A DNA stretch of 5,528 bases from Pseudonocardiales bacterium (GCA_025465385.1 JAODNG010000075.1:1-5528), one strand, 5' to 3'. Counted from the first letter of the stretch, positions 1-4,747 are shown. Numbers and translations: made by a program. The notes: generated from the sequence alone by a model not told the origin.

Positions 1-39
1 AGTGACTGATCAGTGTCGGTGGCGGCCCGGGGAGATCAC

Positions 40-384
40 ATGACGACTCATCATGAGCACTCACGAAGAGAAGCGGACCCAAGTGACGGGTCACTGGTCA
101 GTTTCAGTGCTTGGCCCGGCGCTGATGGGGTGCTCATACTCGACACATCCGTCCATGGCGATTTCGCCCACCGATTCCAAGCGCGCGAGCTGGAGTACAT
201 AAAGGCTTCCGCCCAATTCCGCCGTGCGGACGAGCTAGACGCCGAAGCCGCGCACTACGCCCATCGGGCCATAGAGCAGGAACAGGCCCGCGGTCCTAGC
301 TACTACGTAAGCCTGCTCCGGGCCCTGGCTACCGACCGGGCCGCGATGGCGCAGCGGCTACGGACCGGCAACGAAGCGACGTGA
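40..384 (+). CDS. Small hypothetical protein, 114 aa
   Basis: I do not recognise this protein. The ATG at 40 is preferred over the in-frame GTG at 13 because a good ribosome binding site (GGGGAG, about 29-34) lies five bases before it. The product is soluble, with no signal peptide or membrane segment. Its first ~25 residues are polar and rich in His, Arg and acidic residues. The middle (about 25-48) looks beta-rich, and from about residue 50 onward it is mostly charged, Ala-rich helix (for example AHYAHRAIEQEQAR, then a second helix with LLRALATDRAAMAQRL), which could be a helical hairpin. No cysteines or catalytic motif are seen. The flanks give no functional hint: its upstream neighbour is outside the window, and the next gene is convergent and ~300 bases away. 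Codon use is GC3-rich, supporting real coding. Confidence 0.7.
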   Translation: MTTHHEHSRREADPSDGSLVSFSAWPGADGVLILDTSVHGDFAHRFQARELEYIKASAQFRRADELDAEAAHYAHRAIEQEQARGPSYYVSLLRALATDRAAMAQRLRTGNEAT

Positions 385-691
385 TGGCATCAGTCTCGTC
401 GTTGACGGCGTCCTACTGAGTACGGCCCTCGCTCGCCCCTGACATCCCACCGAAAGGCCCGTCCTGCCCGCTGTCCGTGAGCATCGCATCTCAACTTGTC
501 CTCGATCATCCTGCCCTATCGACTGGACGAAATACTTCAGACCGGCGTGGCGGGGCAGACCGGCTTATCGCAGTAAGGCGGCAGTCGACCAACTCATTCC
601 CGCTCCGGACCAGGGCCACCGCTACCAGAGTCGTTGGCGGGTGAGCGCGCGACAGTGCCGTCGACGCGCGCCCACCCACTTGGCCTTCCGG
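385..691. other. Non-coding stretch between convergent genes
   Basis: No convincing reading frame in either direction. The stretch separates the convergent hypothetical gene and the DUF305 gene. Apart from the GC-rich hairpin at 645-671 and a small perfect palindrome (TGATG-G-CATCA, 383-393) over the stop of the first gene, I see no RNA gene, repeat or promoter that I can support. Confidence 0.5.
645..671 (-). terminator. GC-rich hairpin downstream of the DUF305 gene
   Basis: Perfect 7-bp inverted repeat, GCGCGCG (645-651) and CGCGCGC (665-671), with a 13-base loop, 21 bases beyond the stop codon of the minus-strand lipoprotein gene. There is no T-tract, but many high-GC actinobacterial hairpins lack one. 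As an inverted repeat it could also act on the plus strand. That it terminates transcription is inferred from position only. Confidence 0.35.
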
Positions 692-1282
692 TCAGATCAC
701 CTGGAGCAGTGCCTGCATCTCGCTGATCTCGGCTTGCTGTGCACTGATGATTTGTTGGGCGAGGTTGCGCGTGGCCGGGTTGTTGCCCTGAGCCAGCTCG
801 GTCTGGGACATGGTGACCGCGTCCTGGTGGTGAACGATCATCACTTGGAGAAAGATCCGGTCGAACGTGGCCCCGGTTATCGTCACGGCCGTTTGACCGT
901 GCCCCAGGCCGCCTGCGGTGCCCACGCTGGCGGTGGCGGGGGTCGGAGTGCCCCACGCGGTGAGCAGATCGCTCATCTGCTGGGCCTGCGGGCTCTGCTC
1001 CGTCTCGATCCGGGTGGCGAGACCTTTCACCTGAGGGGAGGTCGCTTGATTTCCGGCCGCCTGGGACATCGCGATGGCCTGGGCGTGGTGGGGGATCATG
1101 TTTTGGAGGAAGACGACGTCGGCTTGGTTGTGTTGCTGTTGCGGGTTGGGCGCTGCGCTGCTCGCCGCCGGGGGTGGCGGTGTGCTGGCGGGGCTGGGGG
1201 TGGGCTTGCTGCCGCAGCCGGCGAGTAGCCCCCCGGCAGTGGCAGCGGCGACGAGCACGCCGGCCACACTGTGGATACGCAT
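692..1282 (-). CDS. DUF305 lipoprotein (duplicated HH-motif, ferritin-like fold family)
   Basis: A 196-aa exported lipoprotein. Residues 1-22 form a signal peptide ending in a lipobox (LLAG) with the lipidated Cys23, followed by a Pro/Ala/Ser-rich linker to about residue 53. The DUF305 domain then shows two matching repeats: FLQNMIPHHAQAIAMS at about 58-73, with His65-His66, and FLQVMIVHHQDAVTMS at about 144-159, with His151-His152. Paired His with downstream Met residues is the hallmark of this family. Its cyanobacterial member CopM binds copper, so outer-face copper or metal handling is the usual suggestion, but nothing here proves it. The start at 1282 has a GAAGGAG site about 11 bases upstream, a little far but clear. 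No copper transporter or oxidase gene is visible nearby. A small hairpin (1308-1324) lies in its leader. Family assignment is firm; metal and role are not. Confidence 0.9.
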   Translation of the reverse strand: MRIHSVAGVLVAAATAGGLLAGCGSKPTPSPASTPPPPAASSAAPNPQQQHNQADVVFLQNMIPHHAQAIAMSQAAGNQATSPQVKGLATRIETEQSPQAQQMSDLLTAWGTPTPATASVGTAGGLGHGQTAVTITGATFDRIFLQVMIVHHQDAVTMSQTELAQGNNPATRNLAQQIISAQQAEISEMQALLQVI

Positions 1283-1307
1283 AGGTGATCGATCTCCTTC
1301 TGAAGTC

Positions 1308-1324
1308 CCGTGCTGCGGGCACGG
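1308..1324. repeat. Inverted repeat in the DUF305 leader
   Basis: CCGTGC (1308-1313) and GCACGG (1319-1324) form a perfect 6-bp inverted repeat with a 5-base loop, 25 bases upstream of the DUF305 start codon and just before its ribosome binding site. The position would suit an operator or a leader hairpin. No known repressor site is recognised, and in DNA this GC-rich it could be chance. Confidence 0.3.
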
Positions 1325-1451
1325 AGCAGAACGCTCTCACAAGCAAGGCACGGTGATCGCGACGCGGGGCCGATCCGGTTCCAGCGTCCCCGACTCCATG
1401 CCCGCAGCCGTGGGCCTCCACACCACACCGCTGGGTGAAGCAGCGAAGCCC

Positions 1452-1592
1452 TCATGACGAACGAAACTCGCCATGCTTATCTGGGTCCTCCGACGGCGTG
1501 ACCAGGGCGAGGTAAATGTGCTCCGTGCTGATCTCCGCCCCGCAGCTAGCTGCAAGCAGAGCACGGTAGGCCACCCACGCCGCCTTAGCCAA
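1452..1592 (-). pseudogene. Clp N-domain-like remnant (46-aa frame)
   Basis: A short minus-strand frame from a possible TTG at 1592 to TGA at 1452 reads like one half of a Clp_N repeat, the substrate and adaptor domain of ClpC/ClpC2 proteins. It has a helix of the form AKAAWVAYRALLAA, then SCGAEISTEHIYLALVTPSE. This matches the family pattern of a helix, a short loop, I-x-(T/P)-(E/D)-H and a hydrophobic helix (compare IGTEHLLLALL in ClpC proteins). The frame ends ~15 residues later. There is no good ribosome binding site at the TTG, an in-frame stop (1596-1598) lies just upstream, and no second repeat or AAA+ module follows. I therefore read it as a gene remnant rather than a working gene. 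A genuine single-motif small protein remains possible. Similarity was judged by eye from remembered family patterns. Confidence 0.4.
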
Positions 1593-1872
1593 AGATCATT
1601 CTAAGGAATTTCTAGTCAAGTTCCCACGGGATGTCAGTAGTCTCGCCAGCCTGACGGCCGGGCAAGGACCTTCCCACTCCCTGTGCCTCGTCCGGCCGTT
1701 ACCACCTACACGCCCTTGTCGTCGACCCTCGATATTGGGCACGCCGGCTGCTAACCCGACTCGGTAACCTGCCCGTCGCACAGCAGCCCAGCGGGAACTC
1801 CTCGCCACCCTCGCGGAGGAGTTCTCCGCCGACGACGACGGAATCGACCGCGCACTCGGGCGGAATCCAGCC
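1593..1872. other. Stretch without a clear gene
   Basis: Nothing certain is encoded here. Positions 1590-1620 are unusually AT-rich for the window and contain the near-palindrome TTCTAAGGAA. On the plus strand, two short segments have a coding look but sit in different frames and lack starts. One, from about 1697 to 1780, reads RYHLHALVVDPRYWARRLL. The other, from 1768 onward (after a stop at 1765-1767), reads RELLATLAEEFSADDD and runs in frame into the ATG at 1873. They may be decayed 5' parts of the broken gene that follows. Confidence 0.35.
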
Positions 1873-2186
1873 ATGTCAGACGACTACCCCCACCAGGCCG
1901 AGGTGACCTGCCCCTACTGCAGCTCCAGCCCGAGCTATCGCCGCCATGGAGGCTGCTGCCTGTCACGCGAAGCGATGCGGATGGCTGAGCGTGAAACTGC
2001 AGTACGGCGCCAGCCCAATGGTAACTGGGCAGTGGGAGGCACTAGTGGACCTGTGACCGAGCGCTGCACTTTCTCCGGCAGACCACCTGGGCAACACCAC
2101 GCCGCGAGAACTGGCGGATCAGCGAGCGGCAGCGGGCGGTGCGCGCTGAGATCGAAATCTTCATAGAGATCGAGGAGAATCAGTGA
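1873..2186 (+). pseudogene. Probable frameshifted small gene with CxxC...CC motif
   Basis: Coding character moves through three frames. From ATG 1873 to about 1950-1985, frame 1 has almost all G/C third positions and encodes VTCPYCSSS followed by GGCC, a possible zinc knuckle. From about 1985 to the TGA at 2054-2056, the next frame (open from an ATG at 1946) reads LSVKLQYGASPMVTGQWEAL. From 2055 to the TGA at 2184-2186, the third frame reads RALHFLRQTTWATPRRENW and then a strongly charged tail rich in Glu and Ile, again with high GC3 (about 33 of 42 codons) but with no start codon of its own. The last stop overlaps the start of the next gene (TGATG), which argues that the third frame was genuinely translated. 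Joined, these would give a protein of roughly 100 aa that I do not recognise. Two overlapping intact small genes, or sequencing errors, are the alternatives. Confidence 0.4.
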
Positions 2187-2371
2187 TGGATCAGTACGAA
2201 TTGTTCTTGCTGCCAGCGCCGGTCAGCGCACCGGCGAATACCTGCCATGACCGCTGCGCGAACCTAAGCGACTCCTTCATCTGCCAGACGCCGAGCCTGC
2301 TAACCGCAGGGAAATCACACGAAGTCTCGGACGTGGTGCTACACCACCTGGCCTCGGAGGGCACACGATGA
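2186..2371 (+). CDS. Small hypothetical protein, 61 aa, translationally coupled
   Basis: The ATG at 2186 follows a strong GAGGAG site (2172-2177) with eight bases of spacing, and its A is the last base of the preceding frame's stop (TGATG), typical of translational coupling. A GTG at 2183 is a less likely start. The 61-aa product begins MDQYELFLLPAPVSAPA and has three cysteines (in the stretch CHDRC and at FICQT) and a charged C-terminal part with two adjacent histidines. There is no signal peptide, membrane helix or recognised domain. Its stop overlaps the next gene by four bases (ATGA), so 2186-2624 reads as one polycistronic unit. Function unknown; small, coupled, orphan genes like this are common in actinobacterial integrated elements and phages. 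Confidence 0.6.
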   Translation: MDQYELFLLPAPVSAPANTCHDRCANLSDSFICQTPSLLTAGKSHEVSDVVLHHLASEGTR

Positions 2372-2526
2372 CTGCCCTGCCCGCACCTGTCCTCCCCGAC
2401 CCGGAGGCGGTCCGGTTGCAGCGGGTGCTGGAGGACGTGCGGTTCTCGCTGGAGCGGGGTTACTGGCAGGCCGCGTTGGCAGCGGTCCGCGCTGCCTTAA
2501 ACCGCGACGCGGCGACCAACCGATGA
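2368..2526 (+). CDS. Small hypothetical helical protein, 52 aa
   Basis: The ATG at 2368 overlaps the upstream stop (ATGA) and has a GGAGGG site (2356-2361) six bases before it. The product starts with a Pro-rich segment (LPAPVLPDPEAV), followed by one long amphipathic Arg/Ala/Leu-rich helix containing LQRVLEDVRFSLERGYWQAA. This could be a dimerising or adaptor helix, but no family is recognised. GC3 is very high, supporting coding. Its stop overlaps the next start, again by ATGA. Position in the micro-gene chain is the only context; no function is proposed. Confidence 0.65.
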   Translation: MTALPAPVLPDPEAVRLQRVLEDVRFSLERGYWQAALAAVRAALNRDAATNR

Positions 2527-2624
2527 GTGCGCCGCGCACGATCACAGTGACCAAGGGGAGTGGTCCTATGACTCAGGAAGGACTCGGACATATTCGCGGT
2601 TTCCGAGGTCAACCGGGTGAGTGA
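2523..2624 (+). CDS. Very small hypothetical protein, 33 aa, possibly truncated
   Basis: Third gene of the chain, starting at an ATG (2523) that overlaps the preceding stop as ATGA. The product begins MSAPRTITVTKGSG, a beta-strand-like opening seen in some small actinobacterial element proteins, and stops after 33 residues with a Gly-rich end. A second in-frame ATG at 2568 carries a much stronger ribosome binding site (AAGGGGAG, 2553-2560, seven bases away) but would leave only 18 residues. The strong internal site plus the short end suggests either that the gene has lost its 3' part where this block meets the anti-sigma gene, or that the sequence at 2568 once began a different gene. The reading frame ends 35 bases before the convergent anti-sigma gene. 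Confidence 0.4.
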   Translation: MSAPRTITVTKGSGPMTQEGLGHIRGFRGQPGE

Positions 2625-2659
2625 CACGTTCGACAACGGTCCGGCAGCGGCTACCTCGA

Positions 2660-3004
2660 TTACCATTGTGGCCGTAGCCAGCTTCTGGCGCGGTGCCAGA
2701 TTCGCTTTGTGATGTGTCGGGCTGGTCGTGTTGAGGGTGCCAGTGCCGCGACCGGGAGTTTCCACTTGGCAGCCGTGACACTGAGAACCCGCTGCTCCAG
2801 CTCGGCGCTGGGCATTGCCTGCGGGACGGACAGGCCTAGCGCCGCGCCGACCTCCTCGGTCTCCGCGGCGGTACTGGTGCATATCGGGCAGTCGGGCAGG
2901 TGCGCCGCGACCGGCGACTCGTCGGCGGGCTCCAGGGCGTGCAACGCCCACCCGACCGCCAGCCCGCGGTGCGGGCAGGGGGCACCACGGCGCAGGTCGT
3001 TCAC
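2660..3004 (-). CDS. Zinc-binding anti-sigma factor, short and without membrane anchor
   Basis: Cognate inhibitor of the ECF sigma factor encoded just upstream. It starts at a GTG whose GTGA overlaps the sigma stop, a coupling usual for sigma/anti-sigma pairs that keeps the two in proportion. The 114-aa product has Cys10 followed by the zinc anti-sigma signature His35-x3-Cys39-x2-Cys42 (HLPDCPIC), then a helical segment (TAAETEEVGAALGL) that would contact the sigma domains. Membrane-anchored partners such as RskA continue into a transmembrane helix and an external domain; here the protein stops after a basic, Trp-rich tail (KRIWHRARSWLRPQW), and I see no hydrophobic helix in any frame for about 200 bases beyond. 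It may be a soluble redox- or zinc-responsive type, as RsrA is (about 105 aa), or a truncated membrane form. Mycobacterium tuberculosis RskA lacks this Cys motif, so the name rskA is not given. Confidence 0.8.
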   Translation of the reverse strand: MNDLRRGAPCPHRGLAVGWALHALEPADESPVAAHLPDCPICTSTAAETEEVGAALGLSVPQAMPSAELEQRVLSVTAAKWKLPVAALAPSTRPARHITKRIWHRARSWLRPQW

Positions 3005-3612
3005 TGTTCCCCCCTCGCAATGCGGGCCTCGGCGACTAGGGTGTCTGGTCCCAACTGATCGGTCAGCAGCGCGCGGAGCCGCTGCACCGCGGTAAACATG
3101 CGGGACTTCACCGTGCCCAGCGGAACACCTATCTGAACTGCAATCTCACCCTGAGTGTGCCCACCGAAATAAGCCAGGGCGAGTACCTGCCGCTGCGCGA
3201 CGGGTAAGCGATGCAGCGCCGCGCGGACCTGGCCCGCCGCGACGCGCGCCATCGCAGCCTGATCGGCGCCCGGTACCGGGGTGGGCGACCAGTCCTCGCC
3301 TGCCTCCGGCACAACCACCACGCGCCGACGGATGGCGCTCTCCTTTCGAACCGCATCCACCGCCCGATGGTGGGTCACCGTGAGCAGCCAGGTGGCGAAT
3401 CCGCCCCGTGCTGGGTCGAACCGGGTCGGATCACGCCACAACGTCAGGAACACCTCCTGCACTACATCCTCGGCCAGCCCTTCGTCGGCACAGATCCGGC
3501 GAGCCAGCGAGTAGCAGGGCCGGACGAAACGCTGATAAAGCTGGGACAGCGCCACCCCGTCGGCATCCCTGACTCGTCGCACCAGTTCAGCGTCGGAAGG
3601 TCCCTCAGCCAT
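3001..3612 (-). CDS. ECF sigma factor, SigK-like
   Basis: RNA polymerase sigma factor of the extracytoplasmic-function class, 203 aa. Region 2 spans about residues 20-90, with the core-binding and promoter-melting segment AEDVVQEVFLTLWRD (47-61) and FATWLLTVTHHRAVDAVRKE (72-91). After a loosely conserved linker, region 4 lies at about 130-185 and contains LPVAQRQVLALAYFGGHTQ and the recognition helix GVPLGTVKSRM. The WLLT...HRAVD and LAY(F/Y)GG stretches resemble SigK of M. tuberculosis, which controls the MPT70/MPT83 genes. Here the neighbour upstream is an MPT83-like gene, so the same kind of regulon is likely, although overall similarity is too loose to call it sigK. The start at 3612 has GAGGG five bases upstream, supplied by a tandem duplication (3597-3628). 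The anti-sigma gene overlaps its end. Autoregulation is suggested by a TGAACC block at 3746-3751. Confidence 0.9.
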   Translation of the reverse strand: MAEGPSDAELVRRVRDADGVALSQLYQRFVRPCYSLARRICADEGLAEDVVQEVFLTLWRDPTRFDPARGGFATWLLTVTHHRAVDAVRKESAIRRRVVVVPEAGEDWSPTPVPGADQAAMARVAAGQVRAALHRLPVAQRQVLALAYFGGHTQGEIAVQIGVPLGTVKSRMFTAVQRLRALLTDQLGPDTLVAEARIARGEQ

Positions 3613-3628
3613 AAGGTCCCTCAGTCAT
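3597..3628 (-). repeat. 16-bp tandem duplication across the sigma start codon
   Basis: On the minus strand ATGACTGAGGGACCTT (3628-3613) is followed immediately by ATGGCTGAGGGACCTT (3612-3597), 15 of 16 bases identical. Both copies contain an ATG and GAGGGA. The second copy is the sigma start; the first gives it a well-placed ribosome binding site. Because 16 is not a multiple of 3, the first ATG opens a different frame. Confidence 0.9.
3605..3628 (-). other. 7-residue upstream reading frame overlapping the sigma start
   Basis: The first ATG of the duplication reads MTEGPYG and stops at TGA (3607-3605), overlapping the first 8 bases of the sigma gene. The only Shine-Dalgarno-like sequence before it is AGG, directly adjacent. 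Ribosomes that used it would terminate beside the sigma start, so it could either block or re-deliver ribosomes there. Translation is inferred, not shown. Confidence 0.35.
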
Positions 3629-3722
3629 CCTGGTAGTCGGTGGCCCGCATCGACGTGTCTTTCCCTCGGTCGTCTGGCCGCCGGGCGCTCGATCGAGCCT
3701 CATCGGTCACCAGAGAGATCCT

Positions 3723-3754
3723 CGAGTTGCTAGGCCCAAACCGTGGGTTCACGG
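3723..3754 (-). promoter_or_regulatory. Candidate promoter of the sigma/anti-sigma operon
   Basis: On the minus strand CCGTGAACCCACGG (3754-3741) holds a TGAACC hexamer (3751-3746), like many ECF -35 elements, inside a perfect 5-bp inverted repeat CCGTG/CACGG. Thirteen bases (3742-3754) are identical to 4786-4798 at the end of the oxidoreductase gene, and the core recurs in front of the fasciclin gene. About 16-17 bases further is CAACTC, a possible but weak -10. It lies ~110 bases before the sigma start. Confidence 0.35.
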
Positions 3755-3789
3755 TAGCTCCGCACAAGCCGACAGGCAGCAGCGACGAC

Positions 3790-3805
3790 CTCACCGCTCG
3801 GTGAG
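3790..3805 (-). terminator. Hairpin after the fasciclin gene
   Basis: CTCACCG (3790-3796) and CGGTGAG (3799-3805) are perfect inverted copies separated by two bases, so in practice about a 6-bp stem with a 4-base loop. It lies 55-71 bases beyond the fasciclin stop and before the sigma promoter candidate. No T-tract follows. It could end or attenuate the fasciclin transcript, leaving the sigma gene to its own promoter. Confidence 0.35.
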
Positions 3806-3860
3806 CGCTTCTCCGGTTCATCACGGCGCCGCCCCTGCTGGGAAGAAGCGCGTCGATCTA

Positions 3861-4547
3861 TTAGGACGCCGGCAGGGACAGCACCTGGCCGATGACGAAC
3901 ACGGTGGCGTTCTTGGTGGGGATGTTGCCGCACAACACGGGAGCGCCGTTGACGGTCGGTGCTGCCGCGGTGCCGCCGATGGTCAGCTTGGCGCCTTCCA
4001 GGCTGGTTAGCGTGCCGGCCTGGACAAGGCCCGCGGCGTCGTAGCGGCTGCCGACGACGTGGTAAGTCAGGATCTTGGCGAGTTGACTGTTCGGCGAAGC
4101 CACGTCCGGGGCGGTGGTCAGCTGTGTGGTGATGCCCGGGTGTTGGGCTTCCAACGCCGCGAAGGCCGGGTCGGCCGGGGCGAACACGGTGATTGCCGGG
4201 GCACTGTTGAGGGTGTCGACCAGGTTCGCTGCGGTCGCTGCTTTGGTCAGGGTGGTCAGCAGCGGGTTGTGGCTGGCTGCGGTGGCCACCGGGTCGTTGA
4301 CCATGCCCTGGGCCGAGCCCGGACCCTGTGTCGGTACCTGGCTGCAGGCCGGCCCGAAGATGTCGCTGATCTGGGTGACGCCACTACCAGTGGGCGCGGT
4401 CGCCGCACCATTGGGTGCCGCTGACTCGCTGGCTGGGGCGGACGCTTGACTTCCGGTGGCCGGTTGCTGCGAGTTGCTGCATGCGCCGACCACGGCGGTC
4501 AGAGCTGCCAAAGCACCGACCGCGGCCAGTCGCTGAATCTTCCTCAT
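3861..4547 (-). CDS. MPT83/MPT70-like fasciclin-domain lipoprotein
   Basis: Secreted, lipid-anchored surface protein of 228 aa. Residues 1-22 are a signal peptide with lipobox VVGA and lipidated Cys23, then a Ser/Ala/Pro-rich linker to about 58. A single fasciclin (FAS1) domain follows, about 62-228: MVNDPVATAASHNPLLTTLT (82-101) and NLVDTLN closely match the MPT83 pattern, ITVFAPADPAFAAL (119-132) is the first conserved FAS1 motif, ILTYHVVG (159-166) carries the Tyr-His pair, and NGAPVLCGNIPTKNATVFVI ends with the second motif. Cys68 and Cys206 are placed to form the disulfide known in MPB70. Length fits MPT83 (220 aa). GAGGAAA precedes the ATG by about six bases. FAS1 domains mediate adhesion; the exact role is unknown. 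In mycobacteria these genes are SigK targets, consistent with the sigma gene next door and the duplicated promoter upstream. Confidence 0.92.
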   Translation of the reverse strand: MRKIQRLAAVGALAALTAVVGACSNSQQPATGSQASAPASESAAPNGAATAPTGSGVTQISDIFGPACSQVPTQGPGSAQGMVNDPVATAASHNPLLTTLTKAATAANLVDTLNSAPAITVFAPADPAFAALEAQHPGITTQLTTAPDVASPNSQLAKILTYHVVGSRYDAAGLVQAGTLTSLEGAKLTIGGTAAAPTVNGAPVLCGNIPTKNATVFVIGQVLSLPAS

Positions 4548-4579
4548 TGCTTTTCCTCACTCGGTCTCTATTTTCAGCT

Positions 4580-4596
4580 GCCCGGCCGATCCGGGC
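4580..4596 (-). repeat. Hairpin in the fasciclin leader
   Basis: GCCCGG (4580-4585) and CCGGGC (4591-4596) form a perfect 6-bp inverted repeat with a 5-base loop, between the nearer candidate promoter and the ribosome binding site. If transcription starts near 4600, the hairpin would sit at the very 5' end of the mRNA, where it could stabilise it. That role is an inference. Confidence 0.35.
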
Positions 4597-4607
4597 CTCA
4601 CCTGTAT

Positions 4608-4636
4608 TACTTCGATCATCCGCAGCGGATGGTTCA
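4608..4636 (-). promoter_or_regulatory. Candidate ECF promoter P1 of the fasciclin gene
   Basis: Minus-strand TGAACC (4636-4631) followed after 17 bases by GAAGTA (4613-4608), about 60 bases upstream of the start codon. TGAACC resembles the AAC-containing -35 of ECF promoters. It lies at the downstream end of repeat copy 1. The second promoter candidate has the same spacing and also GAA at the -10 position, which supports the pairing. Confidence 0.45.
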
Positions 4637-4747
4637 TCGCTTGCAGATCACGAACAGGACACATCTCGTTTGATTCAACGAGTCCTCGTGAGATTCCGTG
4701 GTCCGCAACGACGGGTTCACGGCTTGCCGATCACGAATAGGACACAT
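4619..4747. repeat. Promoter-region direct repeat, two copies 83 bp apart
   Basis: Copy 1 is 4619-4664 and copy 2 is 4702-4747. Over 46 positions I count 38 identical; the inner 34 bases (4631-4664 and 4714-4747) share 30, including runs GATCACGAA and AGGACACAT. Each copy ends in a TGAACC hexamer on the minus strand, so each holds a likely -35 element plus ~28 conserved bases upstream of it, where an activator could bind. A third partial match (GGTTCACGGCTT, 4790-4801) overlaps the oxidoreductase stop codon. Confidence 0.85.
4691..4719 (-). promoter_or_regulatory. Candidate ECF promoter P2 of the fasciclin gene
   Basis: Minus-strand TGAACC (4719-4714) and, 17 bases on, GAATCT (4696-4691), preceded by CGG. 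It is the counterpart of P1 in repeat copy 2, 83 bases further from the gene. Transcripts from here would read through P1. Which promoter is used cannot be told from sequence. Confidence 0.4.

Noticed and set aside
641..1228. Plus-strand 195-codon frame opposite the DUF305 gene
   Set aside because: It is antisense to a well-supported gene and shows no domain-like pattern.
594..1421. Long minus-strand frame starting MEAHGCGHG and running over the DUF305 gene in another frame
   Set aside because: Arg/Pro/Ser-rich composition typical of an out-of-frame shadow in GC-rich DNA; the DUF305 frame has a lipobox, family motifs and a ribosome binding site.
1614..1620. CTTGACT on the minus strand, considered as half of an HspR (HAIR) site before the Clp-like remnant
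   Set aside because: The HAIR half-site is CTTGAGT and needs an inverted partner seven bases on; none is present.
2460..3020. Minus-strand frame of 186 codons overlapping the anti-sigma gene, examined as a possible frameshifted continuation with a membrane helix
   Set aside because: No hydrophobic helix and no anti-sigma-like sequence; its downstream part is the reverse of the plus-strand micro-genes.
3621..3824. 67-codon minus-strand frame between the fasciclin and sigma genes
   Set aside because: No ribosome binding site, composition of a random GC-rich frame, and it runs through the hairpin and the candidate sigma promoter.
4628..4633. CCATCC on the minus strand beside TGAACC, considered as a SigK-type -35 as I remember it from M. 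tuberculosis
   Set aside because: No suitable -10 at 16-18 bases, and the sequence is not kept in the second repeat copy, whereas TGAACC is.
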